A stretch of DNA of 64,000 nucleotides from Absidia repens (Eukaryota; Mucoromycota; Mucoromycetes; Mucorales; Cunninghamellaceae). Positions 10,453 to 22,400 of the stretch are shown here, piece by piece; positions within the stretch are counted from its first letter, which is position 1, and every line of letters starts with the position of its first letter. The stretch is taken from the NCBI GenBank assembly GCA_002105175.1, contig MCGE01000015.1:868001-932000 (forward strand), read 5' to 3'. A model generated the notes under the pieces. It made no database searches. It was given only the letters and a program-made list of their open reading frames with translations, and was not told the origin of the DNA. Position numbers and translations under genes: made by a program.

Positions 10453-12537
10453 ATGGCTTCCTTTACTTCATTTTCTGATACTTATACGTCCGCCTTCCCT
10501 GCTTTACATTCAATACCTATCCCTCCTCCTTCTATCAACACCACAAGAAAATATAGCAATGGACTTTGTTCACCAACGTCTCAATCATCTCGCTCATTTT
10601 ATCAACAGCAGCAACCTTTAGCTCCACCAAAATATCCAAAATATCTCAAACTGACATCATACGCTGACTTGGTACAAGAGCAATACGAACAAACAAAACG
10701 GCAAAGGCGGCGAACGCTTAGTAAACAACAACAACAACAACAACAACAACAGCAAAACACTACCGAGTATTTTACACCAGCAGCTGAATCTAGTGTTAGG
10801 CAGCAAGACCAAGCTGCTTCGGATTATGATGACCATCTTTTGAACTTTGACCTTCGACTTCCCACGGCTTGGAATTGCAAAGACAAGGCTCGGCATATTG
10901 AAGTGGACAGTCAAGGTCTTGAATTGAAGTATGCTGGTAAGTGCACCCACTATGAACCACCCCACCCCGGCTCCCCGCCTCCACCTTTGTTTTTGGTTGT
11001 TGTTGTTTTTGATTTTCTTATTGTTATGATTACTTATTATAGGTCCTGGGAAAACAGAGGCCCATGCTGCATCCGTTCGAAGTAATTTCCCCATGCGACC
11101 TCAAACGGGCTTCTTTTACTATGAAGTTGAAATTATATCCAAAGGCGACGATGGTTACATTGGTATTGGTTTTTGTACAAAAGAAAATGACCTTGAACGT
11201 CTACCAGGTAAATGAATCAACTCCTTTTGTAGTATTCATATGTATATCGGACTCATTCTTCTTATTCTGAAAAAAAAAGGTTGGGACGCAGATTCTTTTG
11301 GCTACCATGGTGATGATGGACATGGGTTTGCTGGCAGCGGTGTAGGGGATACCTTTGGACCAAGTTTTACAACAGGTGATATTATTGGTTGTGGCGTCAA
11401 TTTCAGTGATGGATCTGCTTTTTATACGAAAAATGGCACATATATTGGTATCGCCTTCTCGTCTATTGATATGGAAAAAGTATATTATCCCGTCGTTGGT
11501 CTACGTACACCAGGTGAACATGTGGTGGCCAATTTTGGTGACGAAGCTTTCCTCTTTGATACAGAATTATATATCAAGGTAATGTATAATGTGTATAGTA
11601 TATTGAAGACAAGACAAAAGAAAAAAAATCTCAATTTTTCGCTTAACATTAGGAAAAGGCATCTTTATTTTGGAAAAACGTATTACACCCTCAAGAAAAA
11701 GAGAGTCATCATGCCACCATTCCGCCAAGTGCAACACATACTGAAAATGATATGGCAACCCTTGTCTTGGAACATCTTTTACATCATGGATACTCAGCAA
11801 CTGCCAAAGCATTAGTTCAAGATCACCAACACTATACCGGAAACTCACTTCATCATGTTGGATCAGACAAATCGCTCAATGATACAAGACAAAGACAAGG
11901 TAAATATAATAATGATATTTACTTTAAGCTATCACTAACCAAGGTGGGGCGGCACTTTTATAGAGATTAGACACGCCGTAATGGAAGGACATATCGATGA
12001 ATCCATTCGTTTGACAGACCTTTACTATCCTGGAGCGCTCCAACAAGAAGGACAAGACATTATATTTGAACTTCAATGTGGCCGCTTCGTAGAAATCATG
12101 CGGGAATACACTAATCATCGAAAATTGGTAGCAAATCGACGGCAACGACAACGGGAGCGACAACGACAACGACGACAACGACAACGGCAACGACAGGGTA
12201 GCACTAGCAGCAGCAACAGTGGAATCAGTGGCTACTTGGGATCGTACCACCCAGCTTCCTCCAATGCCTTTTACGACATGGATACCGTTGAAGAAGGAGA
12301 AGACCAGCATCCGCAGCATCAACATCATCAAACCCACGTACCAACAATACATACCTCACACTCCCCTTCCTTGTACTTTTCTGCGTCTCAAAACAACCAC
12401 CAACATCAACCAAGTCGACGTACTAGTTGGGCATCCATCGCGGCTGGCTCTGGGTCACGATCATCCACCTCATCAAGCCATTCCAATTACAGTGATTACT
12501 TTTTCCCGGAAACAACCACGAATAACCATCCTCCTCC

Positions 12538-12580
<43 letters not shown>

Positions 12581-13441
12581 CATCATCACCAGCAGCAGCA
12601 ACAGCAGCAGCAGCAGATTTCTGTTTCCACTTCCAACGATCATCCTATGGAAACAGATGTACCCATGTCAACATCGACTTCATCCACAACCACCACATCA
12701 TCCTGTTCCTCTGGCGCAACGACACCAACAACAATGACCATGTCCAAATCACCCAATGAATTGGGCTTCAATCTATTGCAACCTTCTGAAAGCGATGATG
12801 GATTGGACAACAACGACAACGACAACGACGATGATGACGATGACGACGATGAATCGGGTGGAGGCGGCGACACCCTGGGTGTTTCTATCTTGAAATCTGC
12901 AATGAAGCTAGGGCAACATTTACAAGATGAATATCGATCCGACAAACGTCCTTTCATCAAAGAACGCCTCACTGTAAGTTGTTTTTGTTTTTTGTTTTTT
13001 TTTCATCAAAAAACGTTTTGGTCTTGCTTCAGTCTTTAGGTCTTACCTATGTACCCTTCCTTTGATTATTATTATATAGGAAATTTTTTCGCTGTTGGCT
13101 TATCCAAATGTAGAAAACAGTCCGTCTGCACCGCTTTTAGATTTGGCTTGTCGTGATTCCCTTGCTACAAAATTGAACTCGGCCATTCTTCGTAAGTGAG
13201 GAGGGGGTTTTAATATATATATATATGCTGAGAGGAGAAAAACTGACCTGTTTTTTATTGGGGTTTTTTTTTTTCTACTGTAGGGTCACAATCAAAATCG
13301 GCCACATCGTCATTGGAAAGGAACTATCAGCAAACCATCATGGTCAACAAGTGCCTGGCATATGATGGGAATGGCAAGGCGGTGCTGTTGAAAATTGATT
13401 CGTTGGATAAAATAGGTGGTCCCCCTTCCACTTCCATTTAG
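10453..13441 (+). CDS. RanBPM/Gid1-type SPRY-LisH-CTLH-CRA protein
   Basis: Exons 10453-10936, 11043-11207, 11280-11578, 11653-11899, 11964-12973, 13080-13191 and 13284-13441 give 824 residues; all junctions keep frame. The order is that of RanBPM (RanBP9/10) and yeast Gid1/Vid30: a disordered N-terminus with a Gln run, SPRY at about 162-310 (GFFYYEVEI, YIGIGF, DSFGYHGDDG, VGCG-type GCGVNFSDG, FYTKNG), LisH at about 350-375 (LEHLLHHGYSATAKAL), CTLH from about 399 (IRHAVMEGHIDESIRL, DIIFELQCGRFVEIM), then a CRA domain at about 705-812. Gid1 is a scaffold of the GID/CTLH E3 ubiquitin ligase that degrades gluconeogenic enzymes in yeast. Odd: about 250 residues of Arg/Gln-, His- (about 15 His near residue 591), Gln-, Ser/Thr- and Asp-rich sequence sit between CTLH and CRA. 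Confidence 0.92.
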
Positions 13442-13839
13442 TGTGTTTGTCCATTTTTGTATTTCTATTTGTAGCCATAGTCGTTTTAGTTGGAATCTAT
13501 ATACATACATATATAACAGTATGTAGCATTTTTATCATTATTTTGGTCATCTTTGCTATGTATTTCGTATATTTTATATTTTATTCAATAAAAAAAAGAT
13601 ATTTATTCAATTACAAAGACATAGTGATCCTTTTGAAATGTTTTACGATAGAGATTATGTTGGATGTGAAGAAAGATTTGAAAAAAAAAAAAAAGCCTTG
13701 ACCATTTGTAATGGGTCACTTTTTGGAGAAGGGGTTAAGGAATCGGATACACAGGGACGAAAGCGAGTTTACCTTCCAGTGCGCTTCAATCATCCGCTCA
13801 TTACTGCTTAATTATGCTGTTCTTGTTTTTAGCGTCCAT
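13442..13839. other. 3' flank of the RanBPM gene
   Basis: AT-rich 3' UTR containing AATAAA at 13587, then an A tract at 13680-13695. Similarity to the second repeat (A) begins after about 13840. Confidence 0.4.
13587..13592 (+). terminator. poly(A) signal AATAAA, RanBPM gene
   Basis: Canonical hexamer 146 bases after the stop at 13441. Confidence 0.5.
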
Positions 13840-14023
13840 CATGTCAGTCATTTTTTTACAACCATTCAATACATTGCTTTCGCACATAATTTTGAAGGCC
13901 GGTATACATATGCATACAGTAGACGGAGTGCTGAGTACGACGGTTGGTCCAAATTTCCTCCTACCTCACTCCTCATCCTTTTTTTTTTTTTTTTTTTTTT
14001 TGCACAAACAGATCTACACCATC

Positions 14024-14062
<39 letters not shown>

Positions 14063-14175
14063 AGCATTGTAATGTACAGCACACGCAGGTATACCTATTT
14101 GATAAGACAAATCAAGTATACGAGAAACAATGTACAGTAAAGTTAAAAAAAAAGACAGGACGTATTTTATTCTAG
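13840..14175 (+). repeat. dispersed repeat A, copy 1
   Basis: Related in sequence and order to 21965-22275: an ACAACCATT..-like left part, then the core CAGTAGACGGAGTGCTGAG at 13917-13935 continuing to CCTCAC near 13970, a long T tract, a CA-repeat, and a TATTTTATTC end near 14170. The two 53-54-base cores agree at roughly four of five positions with one single-base gap. No coding potential recognised. Confidence 0.6.
14031..14060 (+). repeat. (CA)15 microsatellite
   Basis: Thirty bases of perfect CA repeat inside repeat A copy 1. The second copy of A has an interrupted CACACG version at the same place (about 22120-22145). Confidence 0.95.
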
Positions 14176-14582
14176 AATATAGATATAGACTACGGTAACG
14201 ATGCTCAGTTTTGTTTAAGGATAGTACCATGACGCCTATCTAAAGGTGCGAGGCGATGAGGTATGAGCGTGCGGAAGTATTGAGTCTTCTATGTTGATAT
14301 GTGGTACATTATCTTGTTGTGGAGTCTACATATTGGAAGATAAATTAGTCCAATCAAAAAAGGGTAAGTTATTCTACGGTGAATGACAAACTAACTTACA
14401 GGGATAGGGTTAACTAAACTAGGCCGAATTGCTCCATATCGTCTACAAAGACATCGGGGGAAGACAATAACCACACTGCCAATGTTCAAATGGAGGTAAT
14501 AGCTGTCATGAGATCAGAATCACTTTGGATGTTGATTTTATGGTGTTGACAATAATCATTGCCAAAAATACCCCCCATCCAA

Positions 14583-15420
14583 TTCAAATACCGCCCACGT
14601 GAAATATTTATTTTGCTGTTTCCCGCCTTTTTTATTTTTCCCGCTCTCTTTCTTTTTAAATACTTTTTTCCCTTTCATTTTTTCTTCCCCGTTCAACTTC
14701 TATGGGGTTATGCTGGACTTAGAATAGTGTCAGGACTAGTTTAGAAGGGTTTTTAGCTCAGGGATTACAACATACATGGGGAAACCCTTCCATTTTGGAT
14801 TCAGGATTTGGGACCACCCATCAGTTGGCTTTTTGAAGCCTCCATTAGCTTAGTTTAGTGTGAGCTTGTCCATAGTTTGTATCAACATCTCAATAAAATA
14901 GATTTCTTTTTACCTGCTTAATAAAACATGTCTCATTAGTCTCTCCCTTTCGTTGTTTGTACAATAGATCTCGCTCTTTACTACCATCATCCCCTCCTTT
15001 TTGATCAATGTTGACCTGTTCAATAACAGATATCCCTTGATAGTTTTTCTCGTCATGTCTTGTACATCTCCCTTTTTACAATCGTCTCTGAAGGTTAGTG
15101 TTGACTATTCTTCAGTTGTCGCTTTAGCTCTCATCCCCCCCCCCTCATGCTTCATTCAATAGATCCTGCCAATACATCCCTCATTACGATGAACCCCTCT
15201 CTGTTTCAGTTTTAGTATTCTGCCAATAATGCTTCAATAAAATATACTTTCTTTTTTTTTTTGAACCATCTTTTTACCCATTTGCTCATGAACGGTGTCG
15301 CTATGGTAGCTCTTTTGTGACTATCCTACCAGACACTTTGCTTTTCTAGTTCACCCACGATGCCTACTTTTCCTCTCTAAACAACGTTGAACCAGTTCGC
15401 AGAACTTGGCTCTCACATAC
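14583..15420 (+). repeat. dispersed repeat R, copy 2
   Basis: Begins AATTCAAATACCGCCCACGTG (CACGTG at 14596-14601) and carries the same core as the other copies: GTTCAACTTCTATGGGGTTA at 14691-14710, GCTCAGGGATTACAACATAC, CCATTTTGGATTCAGGATTT, then TTAGCTTAGTTTAGTGTG and CAATAAAAT near 14890. The less conserved tail shares ATCAATGTTGACC, CAATAGATC and GCTTCAATAAAATA with copies 1 and 3 and reaches TTTTCTAGTTCACCCAC near 15345. Borders are approximate. Confidence 0.8.
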
Positions 15421-16189
15421 TATATCAAAGATAATAGACCTATTTCCTTGATTGACCCATATCCTATAAATAAATTGAGGTCATACTGGGCCTTTGGCAG
15501 TCAGCTAGAGAGCATATGTCCACTTTGTTATAGCTTAGCTTATATGAAACGTAGTCGTCATTCCCGCTCTATCATTCCTACCCATCCCGCCTCTCTGCAG
15601 ACCGAAACCCTGCTGGCCTAACCCTACACTAGACTGAACTTGTACCTGTGTAAATTTGTCCCGCCCATTATTTATTTAGTTTTGCCCAAGATACAATAAT
15701 AATAATAAAAACTGAAGCCCGTGGAGACCCAAGGGACCGCAAAATGGTAGGGATTGTCTCTTAACTAATTTCATCACAAACCACACTTCCTGATAACACG
15801 CAGTCGATCAATTTTTTTTTTTTTACAAGCGTGAAATTGGGTATAAACAATTGCGGAATTGCACCGTACATGAATGAAAAAAAAAAAATTAAAGTAACTG
15901 ACCGGTACTCACTGCCTATCCTACCTAACCTTGACACACCTGTATTTGTTAATGATAAGGTCATCTGGGCTTATATTTTTTTTTATAGATCATGCACAAG
16001 ATTTCAAATAAAGTAATAGATGGATATGATACTATCAGAGTAAAATCCGTAAAAAAAAATAAAAAGTAAAAAAAAAAAGGTGTATATATTTTTATTTCAA
16101 TGAATGGGATGATACTAATAGAAATTCAAGTCTAAATGGAGATAAGGGGAGGGGAAAGCGAGAGAAGAGAGAGACTACTTTACAATATA

Positions 16190-16226
<37 letters not shown>

Positions 16227-16284
16227 GAGATAATTTACAAAAGATGGAAGGGGAGGAAATAATAACAAAAAAAAAGATCGGGGA
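15421..16284. other. intergenic stretch, 3' side of the GT49 gene
   Basis: No gene seen. It contains an AAT-type repeat near 15700, several A tracts near 15875 and 16050-16078, and an (AG)n run at about 16193-16222 just downstream of the GT49 stop. A minus-strand AATAAA (plus strand 16090-16095) may end that transcript. Confidence 0.4.
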
Positions 16285-17887
16285 TTAGAGGAAGGTTTTG
16301 ATGGTGGTTTCGAATCGTGGTAGACGGCCGCATTGCTCCACCAAATTGGCAGTGGCCGGTGATTCCCAAGAGCCTTGTGTAACAAACATACGCGCATAAC
16401 GAAGACAGATTTCTTCCCGGAATTGGTTGTACAGGCGACGGTTATAGAGACGCTATGAAAAAAAAAAAAGTTGGTTAGATTCATCACAGCAAAGTATGGA
16501 ATGGGGGAGGGGGTTGGGACAGTAGATCCTTTTTTTATATATATATATTTTACCTCTAGAGAGCGAGCTTCATTTGGATAATCGTGCGTTTGGTGAATAA
16601 TGAAATCTTGAGGCATCACATAGTAATCCACACCAGACACATAGAGTTCAAAAAGACAGGCGGCCTTATTACTACCGTAACCAAAGAAGCGTTCGTCGCA
16701 CCACGGTTGATTCTCCTTTTTGTAGACAATATAGGGTTCGTACGATTGTTGATAGTCAGTGACTTTATAGATGCCAAGGTTGTCGTCATGATCATTATCC
16801 TCATTGCTTGTCAAGGAGGAGGAGGCAAGCCATTTGGGATAATTAGTAGGAGCATGGCCAGGGGTCCAAAAGGCATGAAACATATCGATCGCCTCGTCAT
16901 GATAAAGATTGATTAATTCCTTCTTGGTGGTAGGGAATGTTTTGTAATCCAATCCATCTTGTTGTTTGGTGAATTCAAAGGCAGGAATGACAAGCGCCGA
17001 GTGACCATTCTCCAAAAGTTCCATCGCACGAGCATTGGTGAGAATATGTTTCCGGAAATCAGTGCAGAGATAAAAGTCCACGTCAAGCATCATGACATAA
17101 TCCGTTCGCACAAAAAACCGGGCGACGTTTCGCCAAAGATTTAGCTGCCTGTCCATCTTGTCCTTTACCAAATGAATATCCACATACTTTTGCATTGCCG
17201 GCTGTTGTTTCATTGTCGAGGCCAAAAGTTCCAGTGCTTGTAATCCAGAATCATCAGGTGCGATATGAAGTGCGACAGATATAGGACCTTAATAAAATAT
17301 AAATAAAATAAAGAGTTAGTAGAGTTAAAAAGGTGAGCTGTTGGAGAAAGGACAGGATACATACCTTGATACCTTTGAGCCAAAGTAGCTAAGGTTTGAA
17401 TCCGACTTTTTGTAATGGTTGTGAGGATGGTGATATCATTGGCTAGAGGATTGTGCTTGGCTTTATAATAATATGGATGAATATCACTATTACCAACAGA
17501 TGATGAAAATGCTTTTGCAAGGACAGATTTCATTTCAAGTTGATGTTGTTGCTCTAAATAATAAAATATGATTAATTAGTTTTTTCATAAAAGGAAGGAG
17601 GAGAGGAGAAGAGGTGACTTACCATTACGGTCATCGATCCAATTGAATGAATTTTTGTTGTTGACTTGAATACGGTCATTTGCTAAAGTGATTTGACTTG
17701 ATTCACCAAAAGTAGTAGTTGTTGTTGTCGATATTGTAGGAGCCCATAGCACACTGAATTCAGTCGATTTTTGACTCCAACGAAAACAAGAGAGGTCTAT
17801 GGACCAAACAATAAGAAGAGCCACAAAGCAAACAGCTAACAAAACTTGCCCAGCTTTTCTATACGATACCTTATGCTCAAAAGTCAT
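16285..17887 (-). CDS. LARGE-like glycosyltransferase, GT49 family
   Basis: Minus-strand exons 17887-17623, 17553-17365, 17287-16554 and 16452-16285 give 451 residues. It is a type II membrane protein: residues about 12-33 (AGQVLLAVCFVALLIVW) form a single signal anchor, and the rest would face the Golgi lumen. The catalytic region has the DxD metal/nucleotide-sugar motif in VMMLDVDFYLCTDF (residues 220-222), preceded by LNLWRNVARFFV, and the GT49 hallmarks EFTKQQDGLDYKTFPTTK, AIDMFHAFWTPGHAPTNY, YEPYIVYKKE, WCDERFFGYGSNKAACLFEL and VMPQDFIIHQTHDYPNEA. These match the C-terminal (glucuronyltransferase-type) half of animal LARGE and B4GAT1. The sugar transferred in a fungus is unknown. A 377-codon open frame that reads through the last intron is an artefact. 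The promoter region is shared with MOB4. Confidence 0.88.
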
Positions 17888-18502
17888 TGAGGGAAAAAAA
17901 AAAAAAACAAAGAGAAAGAAAGAAGTGTGAAGGAAAAGGAAATAAAAATAAAAAGGGCGAATTTATAAAAAACAGACTATAAATACGCATGTTGTGATTT
18001 TCAAAATCCGCCGAGTGTGACAAAAAGTTCGTTCCAAGCCCTATGACAACCCCACTTTGGCGACAGATAACAATGGTAAAAATAAACAATTGCTCCATTC
18101 CTCATATCTATAAATAAAAATTCCACTTTAGTTCTGTCGATACAACAATTATGCGGTAGTGGTGGTAAATATACTCATTTTTTGCAATAAAGTCGAAGAA
18201 GGGTCATTTACCTGCCTCCCGGTCTATGGCTTAAACTATAGAGTCCTTGAATAATGGGGGGGGGACGAGTGAGTGTGTTGGATACAAATAACTTTATATA
18301 TCTTCCTTTTTTGTGGGCATATGTGGCTCATACATCAATGTACTGTTCGTACGAAACAGGAATACAAACAAAAAAAAAAGGGGGGCCAACGAAGTGATGA
18401 TAGCGGGGATTGAAAACAGCGACAAAGCAAGAAGGGAAAGAAAAAAAAAACTCACTCCCTTATTTCTTTTCCCACCCACTCCTCTACTATCTTGAATCTT
18501 CC
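17888..18502. promoter_or_regulatory. divergent promoter region of GT49 and MOB4 genes
   Basis: The 615 bases between two divergent starts. A TTTATAAAT-like element near 17962 could serve the minus gene. A G tract is present at about 18256-18263. No gene is supported inside. Confidence 0.45.
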
Positions 18503-19690
18503 ATGACAGAAACAGCATCTACACTTAGAAGACTATACCCTGGTAGCCGTTTAGAAGTATAAACAACAACAAAGGGTATATTTTATACTCCTGTTTCTTA
18601 ACTTTTTTTTTATTTTTTATATGACAGGACACGTTTGCGTGGCCTATTGAAAAGCTGGATAACTTTGACTCATCGTTCCACGTACAAGAATATTTACAAC
18701 AAATCATACGGGTGGACTGCAGTAATGTGGAAGCTATCGTTGAATTACCTGAATCAGTTGATAAGCAAGTATGGCAATATGAGCATCTTCGGTAAGATGG
18801 CGCCTGAGACGACAACAATAGAGATCATAGTTTGACCCTCTTTTTTTTTGTTGTATATATTTTTTATTAGACAAGTCTGCTTAGAACTTGGCATGTTAGT
18901 GGTAGCTTTGGAACCTGAATGCACAAAAGAAAATTGTCCTGAGATGAAAGCAGATGGTTGGTTATATTTGTGTGCTGCTCATCCTTCAACACAATCTGTA
19001 AGTACCAGTAGAGGGAGAGAAACAGAGAGAATACGTAAAGCCTCATATAATTTTTTCTCATATGGGTAATCATTGTAGTGTCCTGCTATTGATTATATCA
19101 TTCACACTCTTGATGGTGCAACTATTTTGCTGAACAATACTAAATACTTTCCAAGCAGGTAGATAGATAGTTTATTTGATCTGATACATTCCAAATATAT
19201 ACTGACTCTCATGATTCTGCTTGTTAGGATATCTGTCCCTGAACCATCATTGAAGCACTTCCAATCCATTGCCAGGCGGCTATACCGAATATTTGCCCAT
19301 GCCTATTTCCATCATCGCGAAATTTATGAGCTCTTTGAGGTAAGTTCTCTTTTTGGGCGGGGATTGAGGGTGGGGGGGTGTCCTGACCACGGACTAACAG
19401 CAACTCTTTGCTCCTTTTTTTTTCAGAACGATTCCTCGTTATATGCTCGATTTTTATTGTTGTCAAAAACATACAGGCTTGTTCCACCCGAGCTTGTCAG
19501 CATTCCCGATGGAAATCAAGAAGACCAAAATGAAAACGATGATGTTGGTGATGAAGATCATGATGATGAAGTGGAGGATGATGACGGGAACGAACAGCAG
19601 CAACCGAAACAACACAATGACAAGAATCAGACAACTGCATTGGAAGACGATGATAGTCGAAGTGAAGTGACAGCAATTGAAGATAACTGA
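18503..19690 (+). CDS. MOB4/phocein-type MOB protein
   Basis: Six exons, 18503-18556, 18628-18791, 18871-18997, 19079-19158, 19228-19339 and 19427-19690, give 266 residues. The Mob1/phocein fold is complete: FAWPIEKLDNFDSSFHVQEY, VDCSNVEAIVELPESVD, QYEHLRQVCLELGMLVVAL, a zinc-site pair C-x4-C in CTKENC, LYLCAAHPSTQSCPAIDYI, HTLDGATILLNNTKYFPSR, and RRLYRIFAHAYFHHREIYELFE with the zinc-binding His residues. The LCAAH and DGA..LLN..KYFPSR features place it with MOB4/phocein rather than Mob1/Mob2; MOB4 is a STRIPAK-complex subunit working with PP2A and striatin. The last 60 residues are a highly acidic, unstructured tail (Glu/Asp/Gln) not found in animal MOB4. Confidence 0.92.
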
Positions 19691-20034
19691 TGCATTGTAT
19701 TTGGATCTGATTAGATGATATATACAAATTTACATTGAATAAAGAAAAATTATCTTATTATCATGACTATATATTCTGTGATGCGACGATATTTTGGGGG
19801 GATGGGGGGGGGAGAACAAGTAGGTTGATTCTTACAAATTCATGCTCCTTGGTCCGCTTCTGACACCTTCGGCAGCGGGGTTTGGACTGATTTTTCACGT
19901 GCAAATTTGTAGCTGACTTGCCTATTTTTTTTTTCTTGTCTTTTTCTTCTTTTAGTTTGACTTCTCTCATTATTCACCCCTTTCTCTCAAGTATTTTGCC
20001 CATTCCACTCTTTGTATATTGAACCTCTCTCTTT
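19691..20034. other. intergenic, MOB4 3' UTR and bHLH promoter
   Basis: Contains the MOB4 poly(A) signal, a G tract near 19795-19812, one CACGTG site at 19898-19903 and a pyrimidine-rich leader before the bHLH start. A CACGTG E-box upstream of a bHLH gene is suggestive of autoregulation but unproven. Confidence 0.4.
19738..19743 (+). terminator. poly(A) signal AATAAA, MOB4 gene
   Basis: Canonical hexamer 48 bases after the stop at 19690. Confidence 0.55.
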
Positions 20035-21428
20035 ATGACTATGAACGATAACGAACACAATCGTAAGTCCCCCTCTAAAAAAAAGGAAAGATATTTACCG
20101 CCATTCATCATACTAAATCAACAGACTTTTTATGTGTATCCATCTTTAGAATCAGGCTCGTCGTATCCAACAACTATGAACACCAGCAGCGACTTGTTTT
20201 CTAGCGCAGAAAAAAGCCAACTTGATTCTTTTTTAGACAACTTCAACTCAACTGACGAAACTCACTCCAATAGCCTGCCGGGTCCGTACAATTCTGAGGG
20301 AGGAAGAAATGACCACTATTCGACAGGTATTTTAATGGGATAAAAAAGGGTGCAGGAAGGCGTGTGGTACAGGTTGAGAATGCAATTGCTAGTTATCTAT
20401 TGAAACATGATCTCTAGTTTTCTTGTTTATTACTGTATCAGGAAAAAATCAGGATGACAAAGCGTCAATGGAACGGGCATATGGGTTGGGTGTTACACTT
20501 GGAACTACCATTGATTGATCGTCTTTTCTTTTTTTAATTTTATAGTCACTCCCGCATCACCTACCCCTGTTTTATTATCACCGCCTTTTTCAAGAAACAG
20601 CACCTTTGGACAACAACATATTCAAACACTCCCAATTCTTGATGGACAACAACAGCATACGTATCGAAAACAAAGTACAGACAATTCTAATAATAAAAGG
20701 GAAATGGATGACAATGGGACCCATCCCTTAGACATTAAAAAGTATCGACTCTTATTGGATGACAGCACCTCCACCTCCGCCGTCCCAAACCCAGGTTCAT
20801 CGTCTGCATTTACCAGCAGCACTGATCCAGATCATCCTTTCACGGCCATGGACGGAACATCCTCTTCATCATCAACAACAACACCACCACCATCGTCATC
20901 ATCGATACCAACGGCAACGGCGACGACAAAACCTAAAGGAAGTGGACGTGGACGGAAACCGGCACATGAACTCCTTTCCGACGATCAGAAAAAAGCAAAC
21001 CATATTGCCTCCGAACAAAAACGAAGGGCCAACATTCGGATTGGATTCGATCAACTTGTTGGGATTGTGCCAAATTTGAGTGAATGTCAGCGAAGTGAAT
21101 CTTTGATTCTCCACAAATGTAAGTTGATATTTTGTATTTACACCTCCGCCCACCAAAGGCTAATCAAACCTCATTCTCTATATTCATGTAGCTGCTGACT
21201 ATATACGACAATTGGTGGAAACAAAGAACAGTCTTAGGGATCGTGTTCGAGAACTCCAAACAGCACTTGGTGAAGTACCAGATGAAGACGTAAGTAAAAA
21301 AAAAAAAAAAAAAAAAAAAATGAGTTGGACGAAATCACCGTTTTTGATGCTATACGTACTGATATGGATTTTTATGGGGGTGGGTCCTACGATAGAGCTC
21401 GGAAGGTGAAATGGATTACGGCTTTTAA
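20035..21428 (+). CDS. bHLH transcription factor
   Basis: Exons 20035-20062, 20150-20326, 20546-21118, 21192-21289 and 21396-21428 give 302 residues. The acceptor at 20149 is chosen over 20124 because only it keeps frame. The bHLH at about residues 207-265 reads KKANHIASEQKRRANIRIGF (basic region and helix 1; the His-Glu-Arg pattern H..SE.KRR predicts CANNTG, probably CACGTG, binding), then a loop and RSESLILHKSADYIRQLVE (helix 2), continuing into a short leucine-rich coil. It belongs to the fungal Ino4/MLX-like bHLH class; a finer assignment is not possible by eye. A basic GRGRK AT-hook-like motif precedes it. The last exon (SSEGEMDYGF) is inferred from splice sites after a 25-base A tract and is the least certain part. 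Confidence 0.82.
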
Positions 21429-21964
21429 CTAGCTAGTAGATTTGTAGTTTGTAGATTATAGCATATATCATATTAGTGTAGTTTGTAGTTTGTAGGCATT
21501 AGATCTTTAGTTGGTAGATGATTCGTAGAATAGATTTAGAATTTTGTTATTTTTTTTTTAGATATGATACCACATTTGTGTCAAGTACAATAATAAATAA
21601 ATAATTATTATACACAATGTATGTTTTGATTGGATAGGGTTATATGGGATCGGACGACTACATGATATGAATAGACGAAAGTGAAAGGGAAAAGGCGATG
21701 CTGGGTAGATAATAATAACCTTGGTACCCAATCATTGCGATCAGCTCTTCGACTAGAGTTAGTGCTTTATGGGACAGTTCAATAATAAAAAGAAAAAAGA
21801 ATTGCGGCTCACAGACAATGTTATAATATATATATATATATATATGATAATAAAGCTTTTAACCACGGAATTAGATAGTAAAAGTGAAAAATAACAAAAG
21901 CTAACGTGGCCGGGTTTTTTGTTTTGGCATTGGAAGTTTGGTAGGTTTTGACTATGGTTGTTGA
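21429..21964. other. intergenic stretch with TAGTTTGTAG repeats and (TA)n
   Basis: Near 21440-21500 the words TTTGTAGTTTGTAG recur; at about 21825-21845 there is a perfect TA run. No gene is seen; the bHLH 3' UTR must lie at the left. Confidence 0.4.
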
Positions 21965-22275
21965 GGCATCACAACCATTTTTTGAAGCTATTCAAGAAAA
22001 TCCATTCAAACCTATTCCGAAACTTTCCTTCCCCCTCTTGCAGTAAACGGAGCGGTGAGAATGACAGTTGATCAAAAATTGCCTCATACTTCACACTTTT
22101 TTTTTTGTTTTTGTTTTTTGCACACGCACACGCACACACGCACAGCGGTCTCCTTCCTTTCTTTTTTTCTTTCAATGAGTCTTGATAGAGTGGAAATATC
22201 CATTTAGCGCAGAAAAAAAAAACATGAGAGATGATGTCAAAAAGTAAAAAAAAAAAAAAAAAAAGATATATTTTA
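21965..22275 (+). repeat. dispersed repeat A, copy 2
   Basis: Counterpart of 13840-14175: CATCACAACCATTTTTTGA, CCATTCAAAC, core CAGTAAACGGAGCGGTGAG at 22041-22059 continuing to TACTTCAC near 22094, T tract, interrupted CACACG repeat, A tract and a TATTTTATTC end near 22278. No protein-coding signal. Confidence 0.6.
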
Positions 22276-22400
22276 TTCAGATATGTATATATAAAAACTA
22301 TGGCGATTAAACTAAGCTACAAAATGAGCCCACACTAACGATAACCCGGCATAACAATATTTCTCTGGAAAACATTTGATTGTTGCCTGTAAAATATCGT
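22258..22400 (-). repeat. partial, decayed piece of repeat R
   Basis: ATATTTTATTCAGATATGTA, then AAACTATGG, TTAAACTAAGCTA and CCACACTAA occur in nearly the same order as the 3' part of R copy 3 (23110-23175), then similarity fades. Likely a fragment abutting repeat A. Confidence 0.4.

Noticed and set aside
16092..17225. 377-codon continuous frame in the GT49 gene
   Set aside because: It reads through a valid intron (16453-16553) into low-complexity 3' UTR; the spliced end RLYNRRLYNQF... fits the GT49 family.
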